From assembly GCF_003130705.1 (NCBI RefSeq), contig NZ_CP021354.1, positions 124,001 through 188,000 on the forward strand: DNA of 64,000 nucleotides. The letters are read 5' to 3'. This stretch comes from Rhodococcus oxybenzonivorans. GTDB lineage: Bacteria > Actinomycetota > Actinomycetes > Mycobacteriales > Mycobacteriaceae. The position numbers and the translations under genes were made by a program. Positions 9,334-18,009 of this stretch are shown piece after piece. The stretch's first letter is position 1; every line of letters starts with the position of its first letter. Below the pieces are notes generated by a model. It had not been told where the DNA came from. It did not search any database and saw only the letters and a list, made by a program, of their open reading frames with translations.

Positions 9334-10199
9334 ATGTCGCGGTTTCGCTATTCGATCGAGGCAACCAGCGTCGAAGAGATCGTCGTGGCACGAGTGAGTT
9401 CTAGCTCTGCCGTCACCGTGAACAGGAGTGATGAGCTCATCAACTCCTCTGATACTGACTATGTCAAGATCAGTTGGCAACGGGCGGGGACTAGTTGGAT
9501 TCGTCAGGGAAAGCGCGCATGCCGGGCGTTGCCGGGGAGTATTGTTGCCTATCGGACGGGGACACCCTACGAGATCGAGTGCGACGCAGGTGGCGGGTAC
9601 TGGAGTGCTGTGATCGTTGCGATCCCGGTGGATCGGCTAGGGCGAGACAGTGGGACGATCTGCGCTCAGGCGCTTATCGCACGGCCGTCGTTGACAGGGC
9701 TAACCAGATCACTGTCCTTGTTTGCCGATGACTTGACCCGCTGCGCTTCGTCCCCCCGGCTGGCTCTCCAAGTTCGGCCGCGCACCTTGCAGATGCGCTG
9801 GCAAGCCTCGCTGTTGGTGCATTCTCTGAGCCCTCGACGGTTTCGAGTATCCCCCAAGAGCGGCTTGTCTCACGTATACGTGCATATTGCTTGGCGAATC
9901 TCGATGATCCGGACCTCTGCGTGGGATCGATAGCCAGGGCGGTGGGCGTATCCGCGCGGCAAGTACATAAGGCGTGTGCAGCACAGGGCTTCTCAGTTGT
10001 GGCGTGGGTGCGACGAGAACGTCTAGATCGAATCAGTCGTGATCTCACGGACGCGTCTCTGCGTAACCGAAGTGTGGCTGCGATCGCCGCCCGGTGGGGG
10101 ATTCTGGATTCTGATCACCTCGGGCGCCAGCTCAAGCGCCTTTACGGGCAGTCGGCGTCGGAGATGCGACGGCATGCACGGGAAACATACCTCGTCTGA
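9334..10199 (+). pseudogene. AraC-family regulator split by a frameshift in a C6 run
   Basis: The first frame (from ATG 9334, or GTG 9310) encodes an AraC-binding-like domain (RFRYSIEATSVEEIVVARVS, GSIVAYRTGTPYEIE, LSLFADDLTRCASS). At the run of six C at 9752-9757 the coding continues in another frame: AGSPSSAAHLADALASLAVG, then LANLDDPDLCVGSIARAVGV (first HTH) and RSVAAIAARWGILDSDHLGR (second HTH), ending at 10199. One additional C would restore a full-length regulator of about 290 residues. Either a true mutation or a homopolymer sequencing error. It sits 0.8 kb after the P450 operon, its most likely former target. Confidence 0.8.
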
Positions 10200-10400
10200 G
10201 ACTAACGCTCGCCAAGAACCGAACCGTCGAACGGCGTGAGGACCTTCATCTGCGACAAGGCCTGGCCCGGGCACCACGCCGCGAGCGACGCGATGGGTGC
10301 TGCTCAGGCCAAGGAGAGTTCCACACGCCCAGAGGCAACCTGGACAAGAGTCGCGCAGGGATGTCTCCGGCCTGATTTCGAATGGGCGTCACAGGACATG

Positions 10401-11027
10401 TCATCTCGACAAGAGTTGCTTGGCGATCACGATGCGTTGGATCTGATTGGTTCCTTCGTAGATCTGGGTGATCTTCGCGTCGCGCGTCAATCGCTCGACC
10501 GGAAAGCCGCGTGTGTATCCGGCACCACCAAGCAGCTGGATCGCGTCCACCGTCACTTGCATCGCGGTATCGGAAGCGAAGGTCTTCGCGTAGCTCGACG
10601 CTAGTGTCCTGTCTGGGGCGCCATGCTCGAATTTGGTAGCCGCCGCATACACTAGGCGTCTCGCTACCTCAATTCTCATCGCCATGTCGATCCGCTCGGC
10701 CGGTAGGCGGCCTCTTCGGTAGTCGGCGCGGCGGTTGGCCCCCCACTGCCCGATGTTGAATCCGTCGATGGTGTCGCGTTGACGTGCGTTGCTGGTGCCG
10801 TGGTCGGCGACGAAGCGGTGAAGGTGCGTGATGCCGGCCTCAAACGCGGCGTCGAGCACATTCCACTGCCAGTCGGGGAACTCGGTCTCGATGCGCTCGG
10901 CCCGCGCCGTCGACAGTCGGCCTAACCAATGGTCGGTGCGGCGGCTGCCGACCCAGGCGCCGGCTCCCCCAGCCGGAGATGTGAACTCGATATCGCTCTG
11001 CGACAGTGGTGTTCGTGGCGCGTCCAT
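10401..11027 (-). CDS. Chimeric ORF: helicase-associated domains fused to acyl-CoA dehydrogenase C-terminus
   Basis: A continuous 208-residue frame from ATG 11027 (the frame is open to 11213). Residues about 20-115 look like helicase-associated (HA) repeats: WVGSRRTDHWLGRLSTARAE, then a second repeat from EFPDWQWNVLDAAFEAGITH to FNIGQWGANRRADYRRG and RLPAERID. From about 10690 the frame switches without a break to the acyl-CoA dehydrogenase C-terminal helical domain: MAMRIEVARRLVYAAATKFE, the LLGGAGYTRGFPVERLTRDA block and IYEGTNQIQRIVIAKQLL. The dehydrogenase lacks its N-terminal and middle domains and cannot be catalytic. The fusion most likely arose by recombination; expression is uncertain. 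Confidence 0.65.
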   Translation of the reverse strand: MDAPRTPLSQSDIEFTSPAGGAGAWVGSRRTDHWLGRLSTARAERIETEFPDWQWNVLDAAFEAGITHLHRFVADHGTSNARQRDTIDGFNIGQWGANRRADYRRGRLPAERIDMAMRIEVARRLVYAAATKFEHGAPDRTLASSYAKTFASDTAMQVTVDAIQLLGGAGYTRGFPVERLTRDAKITQIYEGTNQIQRIVIAKQLLSR

Positions 11028-11338
11028 GGCCGTGGAGGATCGGTCGATCTGATGTATACGATGCCGTATGCAGTACTTTACTTGACAAAATATAAATACC
11101 GACGCGCGAAATTGGTTGGCTGGCAGCGCGCACGGGATGCCGCCGCACATCACACCAGCCACAAAGAGCAGGGTAGCGTGATCCGTCGCTACCTCATCTG
11201 GCGGAACAAGCATCCCGCCGACGAACGGCTATGCAAGGTCGTCATAGGGCGAACGTTTGTTGATGAGCATCAGGGGTCCGTCCGAGGCGCCCCGTCGAGG
11301 TCGACTCGCCCATCCCTCAGGGCGGGCGCGTGCTGCGT
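11028..11338. other. 311-bp gap without a recognisable gene
   Basis: Lies between two minus-strand ORFs. The stretch 11047-11100 is unusually AT-rich for this window and could hold the promoter of the chimeric ORF, but I cannot assign -35/-10 boxes with correct spacing. The open frames crossing it have no family resemblance. Confidence 0.4.
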
Positions 11339-12136
11339 TCAGGCCGCGAGGAAGACGTACGCCGTCATCGGGGCGGTGACCGGCCCCGGGCCCAGCCGGG
11401 CCGTCATCTCCTCGATGACGGTGGCCCGGATGGCCGGTCCGTCGCCGCGCTCTTCAACGGCCGCGCGCACCGGTGTCCCGCTGAGGTATCCGGTAGCGAG
11501 GTCGGTGGTCGACGGGGCCCGGCCCTGAAGCGTCAGCTCCTGCTCGTCCTCGACGGCGAACCCGGCGGCTGCCAGATCAGCGGCCACGACAGCGGGGTCG
11601 GCGTAGCCGTGGGGAACCGTCTGGAAGAACCGTGGCGGATCGGCCGGAAAGGCCCGCTCCAGCCCGGCCTGCAGCGCGACTTCGAAGGCGTGCGTCCTGA
11701 GTGGGCCCCAGGTGTTGAACAGGAACCGGCTGTTCGGGGCCAGCACCCGGTGGACCTCGGTGAAGGCCTCGATGCGGTCGGGAAAAAACATCACGCCGAA
11801 CTGGCAGACCACCAGGTCGAAGCTTCCGTCTCGGAACGGCAGCCGTTGCGCGTCGGCCTGCCGCCACACCGCGCCCGGGGCCCGGGTCGACCCGAACGCG
11901 ACCATGGCCTCGTTCAGGTCGGTGGCCGTCACCTCGGCCGAGGGTACTGCTGCGAGCAGGTCCGCTGTCAACACGCCCGTCCCCGCCGCGAGTTCGAGGA
12001 TTCGCCGAGGGTGGAGTGCGGCCGCCCGGGCGGTCAGGTCGTCGGCGAAGGGCCGGAAGACGACCGGCACGAGGTACTGCTCGTAGGCTTCCGGCATGGA
12101 TTCTGACCATCGCCGGTCGGCATTGATTCCTGTCAC
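11339..12136 (-). CDS. SAM-dependent class I methyltransferase
   Basis: About 265 residues with a Rossmann methyltransferase fold: motif I as ILELAAGTGVLTADLL, the acidic residue after strand 2 in EVTATDLNEAMV, motif II/III as LPFRDGSFDLVVCQFGVMFF, and a following HRVLAPNSRFLFNTWG. The family typically begins with an ADRRWSxSMPEAY segment, visible here (INADRRWSESMPEAYEQY), which favours the GTG at 12136; the frame is open to 12229. Acceptor substrate unknown. No neighbour suggests a pathway; an IS3 element lies about 190 bp upstream. Confidence 0.8.
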   Translation of the reverse strand: MTGINADRRWSESMPEAYEQYLVPVVFRPFADDLTARAAALHPRRILELAAGTGVLTADLLAAVPSAEVTATDLNEAMVAFGSTRAPGAVWRQADAQRLPFRDGSFDLVVCQFGVMFFPDRIEAFTEVHRVLAPNSRFLFNTWGPLRTHAFEVALQAGLERAFPADPPRFFQTVPHGYADPAVVAADLAAAGFAVEDEQELTLQGRAPSTTDLATGYLSGTPVRAAVEERGDGPAIRATVIEEMTARLGPGPVTAPMTAYVFLAA

Positions 12137-12352
12137 CTGATGACGGTAGCGCCGTGTCAGGAAACCTCTTCCCTTTTCCGCCAGGGTTGCCAACATCGGC
12201 GCAATCAGCCCCGGCTCGGCATCGCCCATCCGCTGATTGTCGGCCCCGACGAGCCCTTATCCATGGTGATTGTCTTCCTGCGTGACAGTGAAGCCGGTGG
12301 CTTTCCGTCGCCGGGGCAGTAGTGAACCATCCCGGGTCCGATGCACACACTG

Positions 12353-13333
12353 TTATTTGTGTGCGACCGGTTGATCGGCACGTTCTGCAGCGTAGTACCT
12401 GGCCTCGTACTCGGTGGGTGGGATCCGCCCAAGGCGGTGCATCAGCCGGTCGGTGTTGTACCAGTGCACCCACGCCGAGGTGGCCTCCTCGACGTCGCTG
12501 ACGGTGCGTAGCGGCCCGATGCGGAACGGGGAGTCGTCGGCGATGCACTCGGCCTTGTAGAGCCCGACCGTCGTCTCGGCGAGGGCGTTGTCGAAGGCGT
12601 CGGCCACCGACCCGATCGACGGCAGCAGTCCCTGCAGGAACAAGGTCTCCCCGAAGCGCAGAGCCGTATATTGCGACCCCGCGTCGCTGTGGTGAATAGT
12701 GTTTCCGCGCAATGGGTTACCTTGCATCGTCCGCAAGGTGCAGGCCTGGTTCACCGCCCGCTGCACGAACGCGGTCTCCTTCGACGTCGACACCTCCCAA
12801 CCGACGATCGTGCCGGCGAACGCATCGATGACGAACGCCGTGTACGCGAAGCCGGACACCATCCGGACGTACGTGAAGTCCGCGACATAGAGCGCGTCGG
12901 GCCGATCGACCCGGAAGTTCCGGTCGACCAGATCCGGCGGCCGCGGCGCCGACGGCTCCGGCACGGTGGTGCGGACCCTCTTCGCCCTGCTGGCACCGCG
13001 CCACCCGTTGACGCGCATGAGCCGTTCGACGGTGCAGCGGGCCACCTCGATGCCCTGACGGCGCAGGTGGGCCCACATCTTCAACGAGCCGTACAGCGAC
13101 TCCGGCCTGCGTCGACCGTGCTCGTCCCGCTCGACGTAGTAGGAGGCCAGCACCGCGGTGATGGTGGCGTCCCACAATGCCCGTTTCGACAACGGCCGGC
13201 TGCGCCAGGCGTAGAAGGTTCTCGGGGCGATCGTGCACCCGTGCTCGGTGAGCACCCGGCAGATCGGTACGACCCCGAACTGATCGCGGTGTTCGGCGAT
13301 GAACCGGCAGATCACTTGCGTGGCGGGTCGCAC
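12353..13333 (-). CDS. IS3-family transposase OrfB (DDE catalytic subunit)
   Basis: A 326-residue open frame. The HTH_21-like N-terminal part (FIAEHRDQFGVVPICRVL, GLYGSLK-like ESLYGSLKMWAHLRRQG) precedes an integrase core with the catalytic triad: D in LYVADFTYV, D in TIHHSDAGSQYTAL and E in FDNALAETTVGLYKAE. It overlaps OrfA by 22 bp in a different frame, so it is probably made as an OrfAB fusion by programmed frameshifting as in other IS3 elements, although I cannot identify a standard slippery heptamer. Confidence 0.92.
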   Translation of the reverse strand: MRPATQVICRFIAEHRDQFGVVPICRVLTEHGCTIAPRTFYAWRSRPLSKRALWDATITAVLASYYVERDEHGRRRPESLYGSLKMWAHLRRQGIEVARCTVERLMRVNGWRGASRAKRVRTTVPEPSAPRPPDLVDRNFRVDRPDALYVADFTYVRMVSGFAYTAFVIDAFAGTIVGWEVSTSKETAFVQRAVNQACTLRTMQGNPLRGNTIHHSDAGSQYTALRFGETLFLQGLLPSIGSVADAFDNALAETTVGLYKAECIADDSPFRIGPLRTVSDVEEATSAWVHWYNTDRLMHRLGRIPPTEYEARYYAAERADQPVAHK

Positions 13334-13626
13334 TCCCGCGCGAAGAAAGACGTTGCAGCCTTCAATATTTCGATGGTCTTCTCGAGCTCGGCGTTCTTCC
13401 GCCGCAAAGCCCGCAGTTCGGCCTCAGCCTCCGATGCCGACGCAGCCGGGGTGCCGCCACCCGCCGCCTCGGCCTTGCGGACCCACACCCGCACCGTCTC
13501 CGTCTTCAGGGACATCCGCTCGGCGATCGTACGGATCGCCTCGTACTCCGAGGCGTACTCGTCACGGTGTTCGAGGACCAGGCGCACGGCCTTCTCCCGC
13601 ACCTCGGCTGGATAGACATTCGGCAT
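13312..13626 (-). CDS. IS3-family transposase OrfA (HTH and leucine zipper)
   Basis: A 104-residue protein starting at the ATG of MPNVYPAEVREKAVRLVLEH. The helix-turn-helix region follows (YEAIRTIAERMSLKTETVRV), then a coiled-coil segment ELRALRRKNAELEKTIEILK typical of IS3 OrfA dimerisation zippers, ending CDPPRK. It binds the terminal repeats and multimerises with OrfB. The corresponding region of the copy at 791 carries a one-base deletion right after its start. Confidence 0.92.
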   Translation of the reverse strand: MPNVYPAEVREKAVRLVLEHRDEYASEYEAIRTIAERMSLKTETVRVWVRKAEAAGGGTPAASASEAEAELRALRRKNAELEKTIEILKAATSFFARECDPPRK

Positions 13627-13719
13627 AAGGATCACCTTCCCAAGAAAGAAGGTGTGCATCAAACTCGGGACGATTCAGTAGTGTCGGCCTGGCTGAAACC
13701 GGAGAAAGGGAGTGCACAC

Positions 13720-14031
13720 GTGGCGCGGAAAACGGTCGTGGAGCTGGACGACGACCTCGACGGCACTGTCATCGAGGCCGGCGAGGGCGAGCACATCACC
13801 TTCTCGGTGAACGGTGTCGACTACGAGATCGACCTCGAGACGAAGAACGCCCGAGAATTCCTCAAGACGATGGACTTCTACATCGAACATGCCACCAAGA
13901 TCGGGAGCCGCAGGCGCCGCCGGACCGCAAAGGCCGGCTTGACTGATGGTCAGGCGCGGCGCGAGGAACCACTTTTCGTATCCAATCTGGTTGCGCGGTC
14001 GGGGCGCCCAAGGCGGGAAGCCGCGGACTGA
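13720..14031 (+). CDS. lsr2: Lsr2-type nucleoid protein lacking its C-terminal DNA-binding domain
   Basis: A 103-residue protein from GTG 13720, preceded by GGAGAAAGGG. Residues 1-60 are a clear Lsr2 dimerisation domain (MARKTVVELDDDLDGTVIEA, ITFSVNGVDYEIDLETKNAR, FYIEHATKIGSRRRRR). Lsr2 proteins normally continue with a linker and a helical DNA-binding domain ending in the AT-rich-DNA hook RGRIP. Here the last 35 residues after the RRRRR stretch match nothing in that domain and contain no such hook. A matching orphan domain lies at 21944-22057. A truncated Lsr2 could still oligomerise with full-length Lsr2 and act as an antagonist (inference). An IS3 element sits immediately upstream and may affect its promoter. 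Confidence 0.85.
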   Translation: MARKTVVELDDDLDGTVIEAGEGEHITFSVNGVDYEIDLETKNAREFLKTMDFYIEHATKIGSRRRRRTAKAGLTDGQARREEPLFVSNLVARSGRPRREAAD

Positions 14032-14221
14032 GCACAGTACGCCTCGACGACCACCCGATCGGGTAGTTAGCGGGTATACCCCGAAAGGGGAGCGTGCTAT
14101 CCGGCTGGGGGAGTGATCCTTTGGTGGGAGTGCTCGGACGTGATGGATGCGTGTGGAGGCCGGATACCTGCTGCGTAGCGACGGGATAGGACTGCGGGCT
14201 GAGGCCGGCTTCAGAGGCTGG

Positions 14222-15232
14222 CTACGCAGTGAGATCGATGATGATCTTGCCTGGTTGGCCGTTGGAGAACGAGTCCACGAAGGCGGCCGGCAGCTGTTCG
14301 AATCCGGGCAATACCGATTGCACGGCCTCCAACTGTCCGGAACTGATCAGTTCGCTGAGCGTGGCTTCAACCTCTGCTGCTCGGTCCATGTAGTCGAGCA
14401 CGATGAATCCTTGTGTAAGGACTCGCTTGGTGAGAAGCTGTCCGAAATTGCTTGGTCCGGCGGGTCGCTCGGTCAAGTTGTAGCCGTCGATCAGGCCACA
14501 CAACGCGATGTGCGCGTGGTTGTTGAGTCGGGTGATCGATGCGTCGAACATCCGGCCTCCCGAGTTTTCGAAGAGGCGGTCGATGCCGTCCGGTGTTGCC
14601 GCCTCGAGCTGGTCCTTCCAATCAGGGGCCTTGCGATCGATGACGGCGGCGGCGCCGAGTCGGGCGACCATCGAGCACTTCTCGGCGCCTCCTGCGATGC
14701 CGACAACATGAGCGCCCGCCAGCTTCGCGAGCTGGACGGCCACGCTTCCGACTGCGCCAGAGGCGCCGGAGATCAAGACGGTGCGCCCTGGTTCCGGCCG
14801 CAGGATGTCGCATATCCCGGCCCACGCGGTCAGGCCCGTCATCCCGAGGATTCCGAGGTAGTGCTCCAAGGGAACGTCCTCGCGTGATGGGATCCGGTCC
14901 CAGTCGGTACCGGGCGAGCTGACGACTTGGCGCCGTTGCCAGCCGACGAAGCCACGCACAATGTCGCCCACGGTGAAGTTGCTGTTGCGTGAGGCGGTCA
15001 CGCGTGCCAGACCGAAAGCGCGTACTGGCTCTCCGATGGCGACTGGCGGAAGATAACTCGGTCGGTCGTCGAGCCAGCCCCTGATGGCCGGATCGATCGA
15101 GATGAAGAGGGTCTCGAGTGCGACGTCGCCGGCCTCGAGTTCGGGCAGGGCGACGTCCACCACACGGAAGTCTTCCACGCTCACGTGCCCGTGGGGGCGC
15201 TGCGCCAGGACGATCTGTTGTGATGAATTCAC
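14222..15232 (-). CDS. NADPH-dependent MDR-family oxidoreductase (alkenal reductase-like)
   Basis: About 336 residues of the zinc-independent medium-chain dehydrogenase/reductase type related to prostaglandin/alkenal reductases. N-terminal substrate domain with LPELEAGDVALETLFISIDP and MTGLTAWAGICDI; cofactor motif ISGASGAVGSVAVQLAKLAG near 150; GGAEKC near 180. These enzymes usually reduce activated C=C double bonds with NADPH. GTG 15232 is preferred since AAGGAG lies 9 bp upstream. A paralogue lies at 37607-38641. It is divergent from the deacetylase-ligase genes, with which it probably forms one pathway under the AraC regulator at 18.1 kb. Confidence 0.85.
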   Translation of the reverse strand: MNSSQQIVLAQRPHGHVSVEDFRVVDVALPELEAGDVALETLFISIDPAIRGWLDDRPSYLPPVAIGEPVRAFGLARVTASRNSNFTVGDIVRGFVGWQRRQVVSSPGTDWDRIPSREDVPLEHYLGILGMTGLTAWAGICDILRPEPGRTVLISGASGAVGSVAVQLAKLAGAHVVGIAGGAEKCSMVARLGAAAVIDRKAPDWKDQLEAATPDGIDRLFENSGGRMFDASITRLNNHAHIALCGLIDGYNLTERPAGPSNFGQLLTKRVLTQGFIVLDYMDRAAEVEATLSELISSGQLEAVQSVLPGFEQLPAAFVDSFSNGQPGKIIIDLTA

Positions 15233-15387
15233 GGTGTGCTTCTCCTTCGTCACCACCGACGGTAGAAGTCATGACAACGCGAAACTTGGCCCGATGCGCA
15301 CGGGGTTCGACGAGCGCGCACAGCGCGCATTTCAATGACGGATGCGTGTGCGCCTGATGAAAGCAGGTGCGCGCAAACAGCCAAGAC

Positions 15388-15401
15388 GTGACGTCCGTCA
15401 C
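15388..15401. promoter_or_regulatory. Palindromic operator candidate GTGACG-TC-CGTCAC
   Basis: A perfect 6+6 inverted repeat in the 236-bp region between the divergent MDR gene (start 15232) and the deacetylase gene (start 15469), 67 bp before the latter. Position and symmetry suggest a regulator site. AraC-type proteins such as the one at 18.1 kb more often use direct repeats, so the binding protein is uncertain. Confidence 0.4.
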
Positions 15402-15468
15402 TTCATAGGGTCGGTGACAAATGGGCTTCGCGCCGAGGAGCCCTCCTGGAAGATCCGGAGTCAACGCA

Positions 15469-16437
15469 ATGAATGACACACGCGCCGACCGACCTCTCGA
15501 GATTGCGGTCACGATCGATGACTTCGTCCTGTGGGACGGCGTTCCCATGCCGGACGAGACCACTCCCACTGACATCACGCGTTCTGTGGCGAAAACGCTG
15601 AACGACTACGGACTTGCGGGAACCTACGGCTTCTCTCACACATACCGGCTCGAGAACGAGCCAGAGCAAATCGAGGCCTTCGAGGCGTGGGCCGAAGCGG
15701 GCCATCACCTGGGCAACCACACTCACCAGCACGCTCCACTGCGCTGGATGCCCGACGCGGCATTCCGACGCGATTTTGAGACTGCCGAGAAGTACATCGG
15801 TCATCTGATCGACGCCGCACCGTCGAAGTACTTCCGGTACCCCATGGACATGTCGTCAGGATCGGAACGACGTCGAGGGGAAGTCGAGAATTACCTCGCA
15901 GATCTCGGGTACCGCACCGCCCCGATCACGAGTTGGTTCAGTGATTTCGCGTTCATCATGCCGTACTTCCGCGCGATGACTCTTGGTGACAAGGACGTGC
16001 AGAAGCAGGTACGCGACCTGCATGTGTCGACCGCGGTCGACATGCTCTACCAGCACGCGGACACCGCGCGAACCTTGTTCGGTGCCGACGCCCCTCTCAT
16101 CTGGCTCGTACACGGCACCCCGATCTCTCGTGACACCCTCGCCCCGATCCTCGAGGCCTTCCTCGGGCGTGGCGTGGAGTTCGTGACCCTCGATGAGGCG
16201 ATGAAGCATCCGGTGAACTTCGGGAAGCCGCCGTGTAATGAGAGCTTCACCAACCAGCTTCAGAGGTTCGCGCTTGCTGCGGGCGTGCCGAAACCTGAAC
16301 TCGACGTCGAGCGGCTAGCCGAGATCCTGAACCTTGCGCCCATTCCCGGCCTCGACACGATGGCGACCTACGAAGAGCGCATGTTCAAGCCGTTGGCGAA
16401 GCGGGTGGGAGCGAAGTACGACTGGGATTGGTCCTGA
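15469..16437 (+). CDS. Polysaccharide deacetylase-like (NodB-fold) hydrolase
   Basis: A 322-residue cytoplasmic protein (no signal peptide) with the NodB homology fold: the metal/catalytic aspartates in IAVTIDDFVLWD (residues about 9-20) and the metal-binding histidines in HHLGNHTHQHAPLRWM (about 80-95). Such soluble members also include allantoinase-like amide hydrolases, so a C-N bond-cleaving or deacetylating role in catabolism is more likely than cell-wall editing (inference). The start is the ATG after GATCCGGAGTC. The acyl-CoA ligase starts 44 bp after its stop codon, arguing for one operon. Confidence 0.8.
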   Translation: MNDTRADRPLEIAVTIDDFVLWDGVPMPDETTPTDITRSVAKTLNDYGLAGTYGFSHTYRLENEPEQIEAFEAWAEAGHHLGNHTHQHAPLRWMPDAAFRRDFETAEKYIGHLIDAAPSKYFRYPMDMSSGSERRRGEVENYLADLGYRTAPITSWFSDFAFIMPYFRAMTLGDKDVQKQVRDLHVSTAVDMLYQHADTARTLFGADAPLIWLVHGTPISRDTLAPILEAFLGRGVEFVTLDEAMKHPVNFGKPPCNESFTNQLQRFALAAGVPKPELDVERLAEILNLAPIPGLDTMATYEERMFKPLAKRVGAKYDWDWS

Positions 16438-16481
16438 GTCGGCAGTCCACATTCACAACGTCATTATCTGAAAGCAGGATC

Positions 16482-18002
16482 ATGCTCAACCTGGCCACCA
16501 TGCTTGCCGACACTGCTCGACGCACTCCCAGCAGAACCGCTGTCATCGAAGGGGACCGCGCCCTTACCTTCGGTGAGATCGATGCGGCTGCGAACAGTGT
16601 GGCCCGTTTTCTTCTCTCACGGGGATTGCGCCCAGGCGACCGCGTCGCCTTGACGATCGCGAATGTTGTCGAGTTTCCGATCGTCTACTTCGGCATCCTC
16701 AAGGCCGGTGGAGCCGTCGTGCCGCTCAACACGATGCTCAAGCGGGAGGAGGTTGCCTACCACCTCCGTGACTCGGGCGCGACGGCATACTTCTGTACCG
16801 TGCCGGGTCTCGGCGACGAGGCGTGGCGCGGTTTCCAGGACGTCGAATCCTGCGAGCATCTGGTCACTCTTGGCCCCGCGTTGCTCGATGAGCCAGGCGT
16901 GGGAACAATCTTGGCGGACGTAGTGGCCGAACACCCCGCGGAAGACGTCCTGCAGGTGACCGAGGCAACGGACACGGCGGTGGTCCTGTACACGAGCGGG
17001 ACGACCGGCCAGCCGAAGGGCGCGGAGCTCACCCACGCCAATATGGTCCTCAACGCCATCGGGCATAACCAACTGCTCGACGCCCGAGCCGACGACGTAC
17101 ATTTGGTCACTCTTCCGCTCTTCCACTCGTTCGCGCAGACCGTACAGCTGAACGCCGGTTTCGCAATGGGCGCCACCCTGGTCCTGCTGCCACGATTCGA
17201 CGCAGCTCAGGCCCTGGCATTGATGACACAGCACCGGATAACGGTCTTCGCCGGGGTTCCGACGATGTACTGGGCCCTGCTCAACAAGGCCGCTGACGGA
17301 ATAGACGTCGATCTGGCCGGGCTCCTGCGAATCGCGCTTTCCGGCGCAGCTGCCATGCCCGTCGATGTGCTGGAGCGGTTCAGGGATGTCTTCGGTGTCG
17401 GGATCCGGGAGGGCTACGGACTCTCCGAAACCAGTCCGACCGTCATGTTCAACCCGCTCGACCAACCGAACCGGTCGGGGTCGATCGGCACACCGATCTG
17501 GGGAGTAGAGGTCAAGCTCATCGACGATCAGTGGAACGAAGTCCCCGCCGGTGAGCCAGGAGAACTCGCCGTGCGTGGATACAACGTGATGAAGGGATAC
17601 CTGGGGCGGCCCGAGGCGACACAGGCGGTGATCCGGGACGGCTGGTTCCGCACGGGCGATATCGCAACGCGAGACGAGGATGGCTACTACTTCATCGTCG
17701 ATCGCGCCAAGGACTTGATCGTGCGGGGAGGCTTCAACGTCTATCCGCGCGAGCTCGAGGAGGTGATCATCGGCCATCCAGAGGTCAGCCTCGTGGCCGT
17801 CGTCGGAATCCCCGACGAGCGAATCGGTGAGGAAGTGAAAGCCTTCGTCATCCGCGAGCCCGGGTCGGAGTTGAAGGAAGAAGATCTGATCGGCTGGTCA
17901 CGGGAACGGTTGGCGGCTTACAAGTACCCGCGCCTGGTCGAGTTCAGGGACACCTTACCGATGAACGCGACAGGAAAGCTCCTCAAGCGGGCTCTGCGAT
18001 GA
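16482..18002 (+). CDS. Acyl-CoA ligase (AMP-forming)
   Basis: A 506-residue ANL-superfamily enzyme. Motifs: P-loop [18 protein letters not shown] (about 165), adenylate motif [12 protein letters not shown] (about 308), [17 protein letters not shown] (about 388), hinge DRAKDLIVRGGFNVYPREL, and C-terminal catalytic lysine in NATGKLLKRAL. It makes an acyl-CoA from a carboxylic acid, ATP and CoA, probably the product of the upstream hydrolase. The ATG at 16482 is preceded by GAAAGCAGGA. It is closely related to the ligase at 47573. The stop codon is followed within 8 bp by a hexanucleotide repeat. Confidence 0.93.
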   Translation: MLNLATMLADTARRTPSRTAVIEGDRALTFGEIDAAANSVARFLLSRGLRPGDRVALTIANVVEFPIVYFGILKAGGAVVPLNTMLKREEVAYHLRDSGATAYFCTVPGLGDEAWRGFQDVESCEHLVTLGPALLDEPGVGTILADVVAEHPAEDVLQVTEATDTAVVLYTSGTTGQPKGAELTHANMVLNAIGHNQLLDARADDVHLVTLPLFHSFAQTVQLNAGFAMGATLVLLPRFDAAQALALMTQHRITVFAGVPTMYWALLNKAADGIDVDLAGLLRIALSGAAAMPVDVLERFRDVFGVGIREGYGLSETSPTVMFNPLDQPNRSGSIGTPIWGVEVKLIDDQWNEVPAGEPGELAVRGYNVMKGYLGRPEATQAVIRDGWFRTGDIATRDEDGYYFIVDRAKDLIVRGGFNVYPRELEEVIIGHPEVSLVAVVGIPDERIGEEVKAFVIREPGSELKEEDLIGWSRERLAAYKYPRLVEFRDTLPMNATGKLLKRALR

Positions 18003-18009
18003 TCACGCC

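Larger units (their letters stand above)
12323..13677 (-). mobile_element. Complete IS3-family insertion sequence with 4-bp target duplication
   Basis: A 1355-bp element on the minus strand. The terminal inverted repeats read TGAATCGTCCCGAGTTTGAT (13677 end) and TGAACCATCCCGGGTCCGAT (12323 end). Both flanks carry GTAG (12319-12322 and 13678-13681), the expected 3-4 bp IS3-type duplication. It encodes OrfA and OrfB in overlapping frames. The right end lies 43 bp upstream of lsr2. Both ORFs are open and the ends intact, so the element may be active; a decayed relative lies at 791-1827. Confidence 0.93.

Noticed and set aside
14071-14098. GGGTATACCC palindrome and CCCCGAAAGGGG hairpin after lsr2
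   Set aside because: Short and without a linked gene start or stop at a useful distance (40 bp after lsr2 but no stem longer than 5 bp); could be a weak terminator but not supportable.
16617-17777. 386-residue minus-strand open frame
   Set aside because: Antisense to the acyl-CoA ligase; no start signal or motif.
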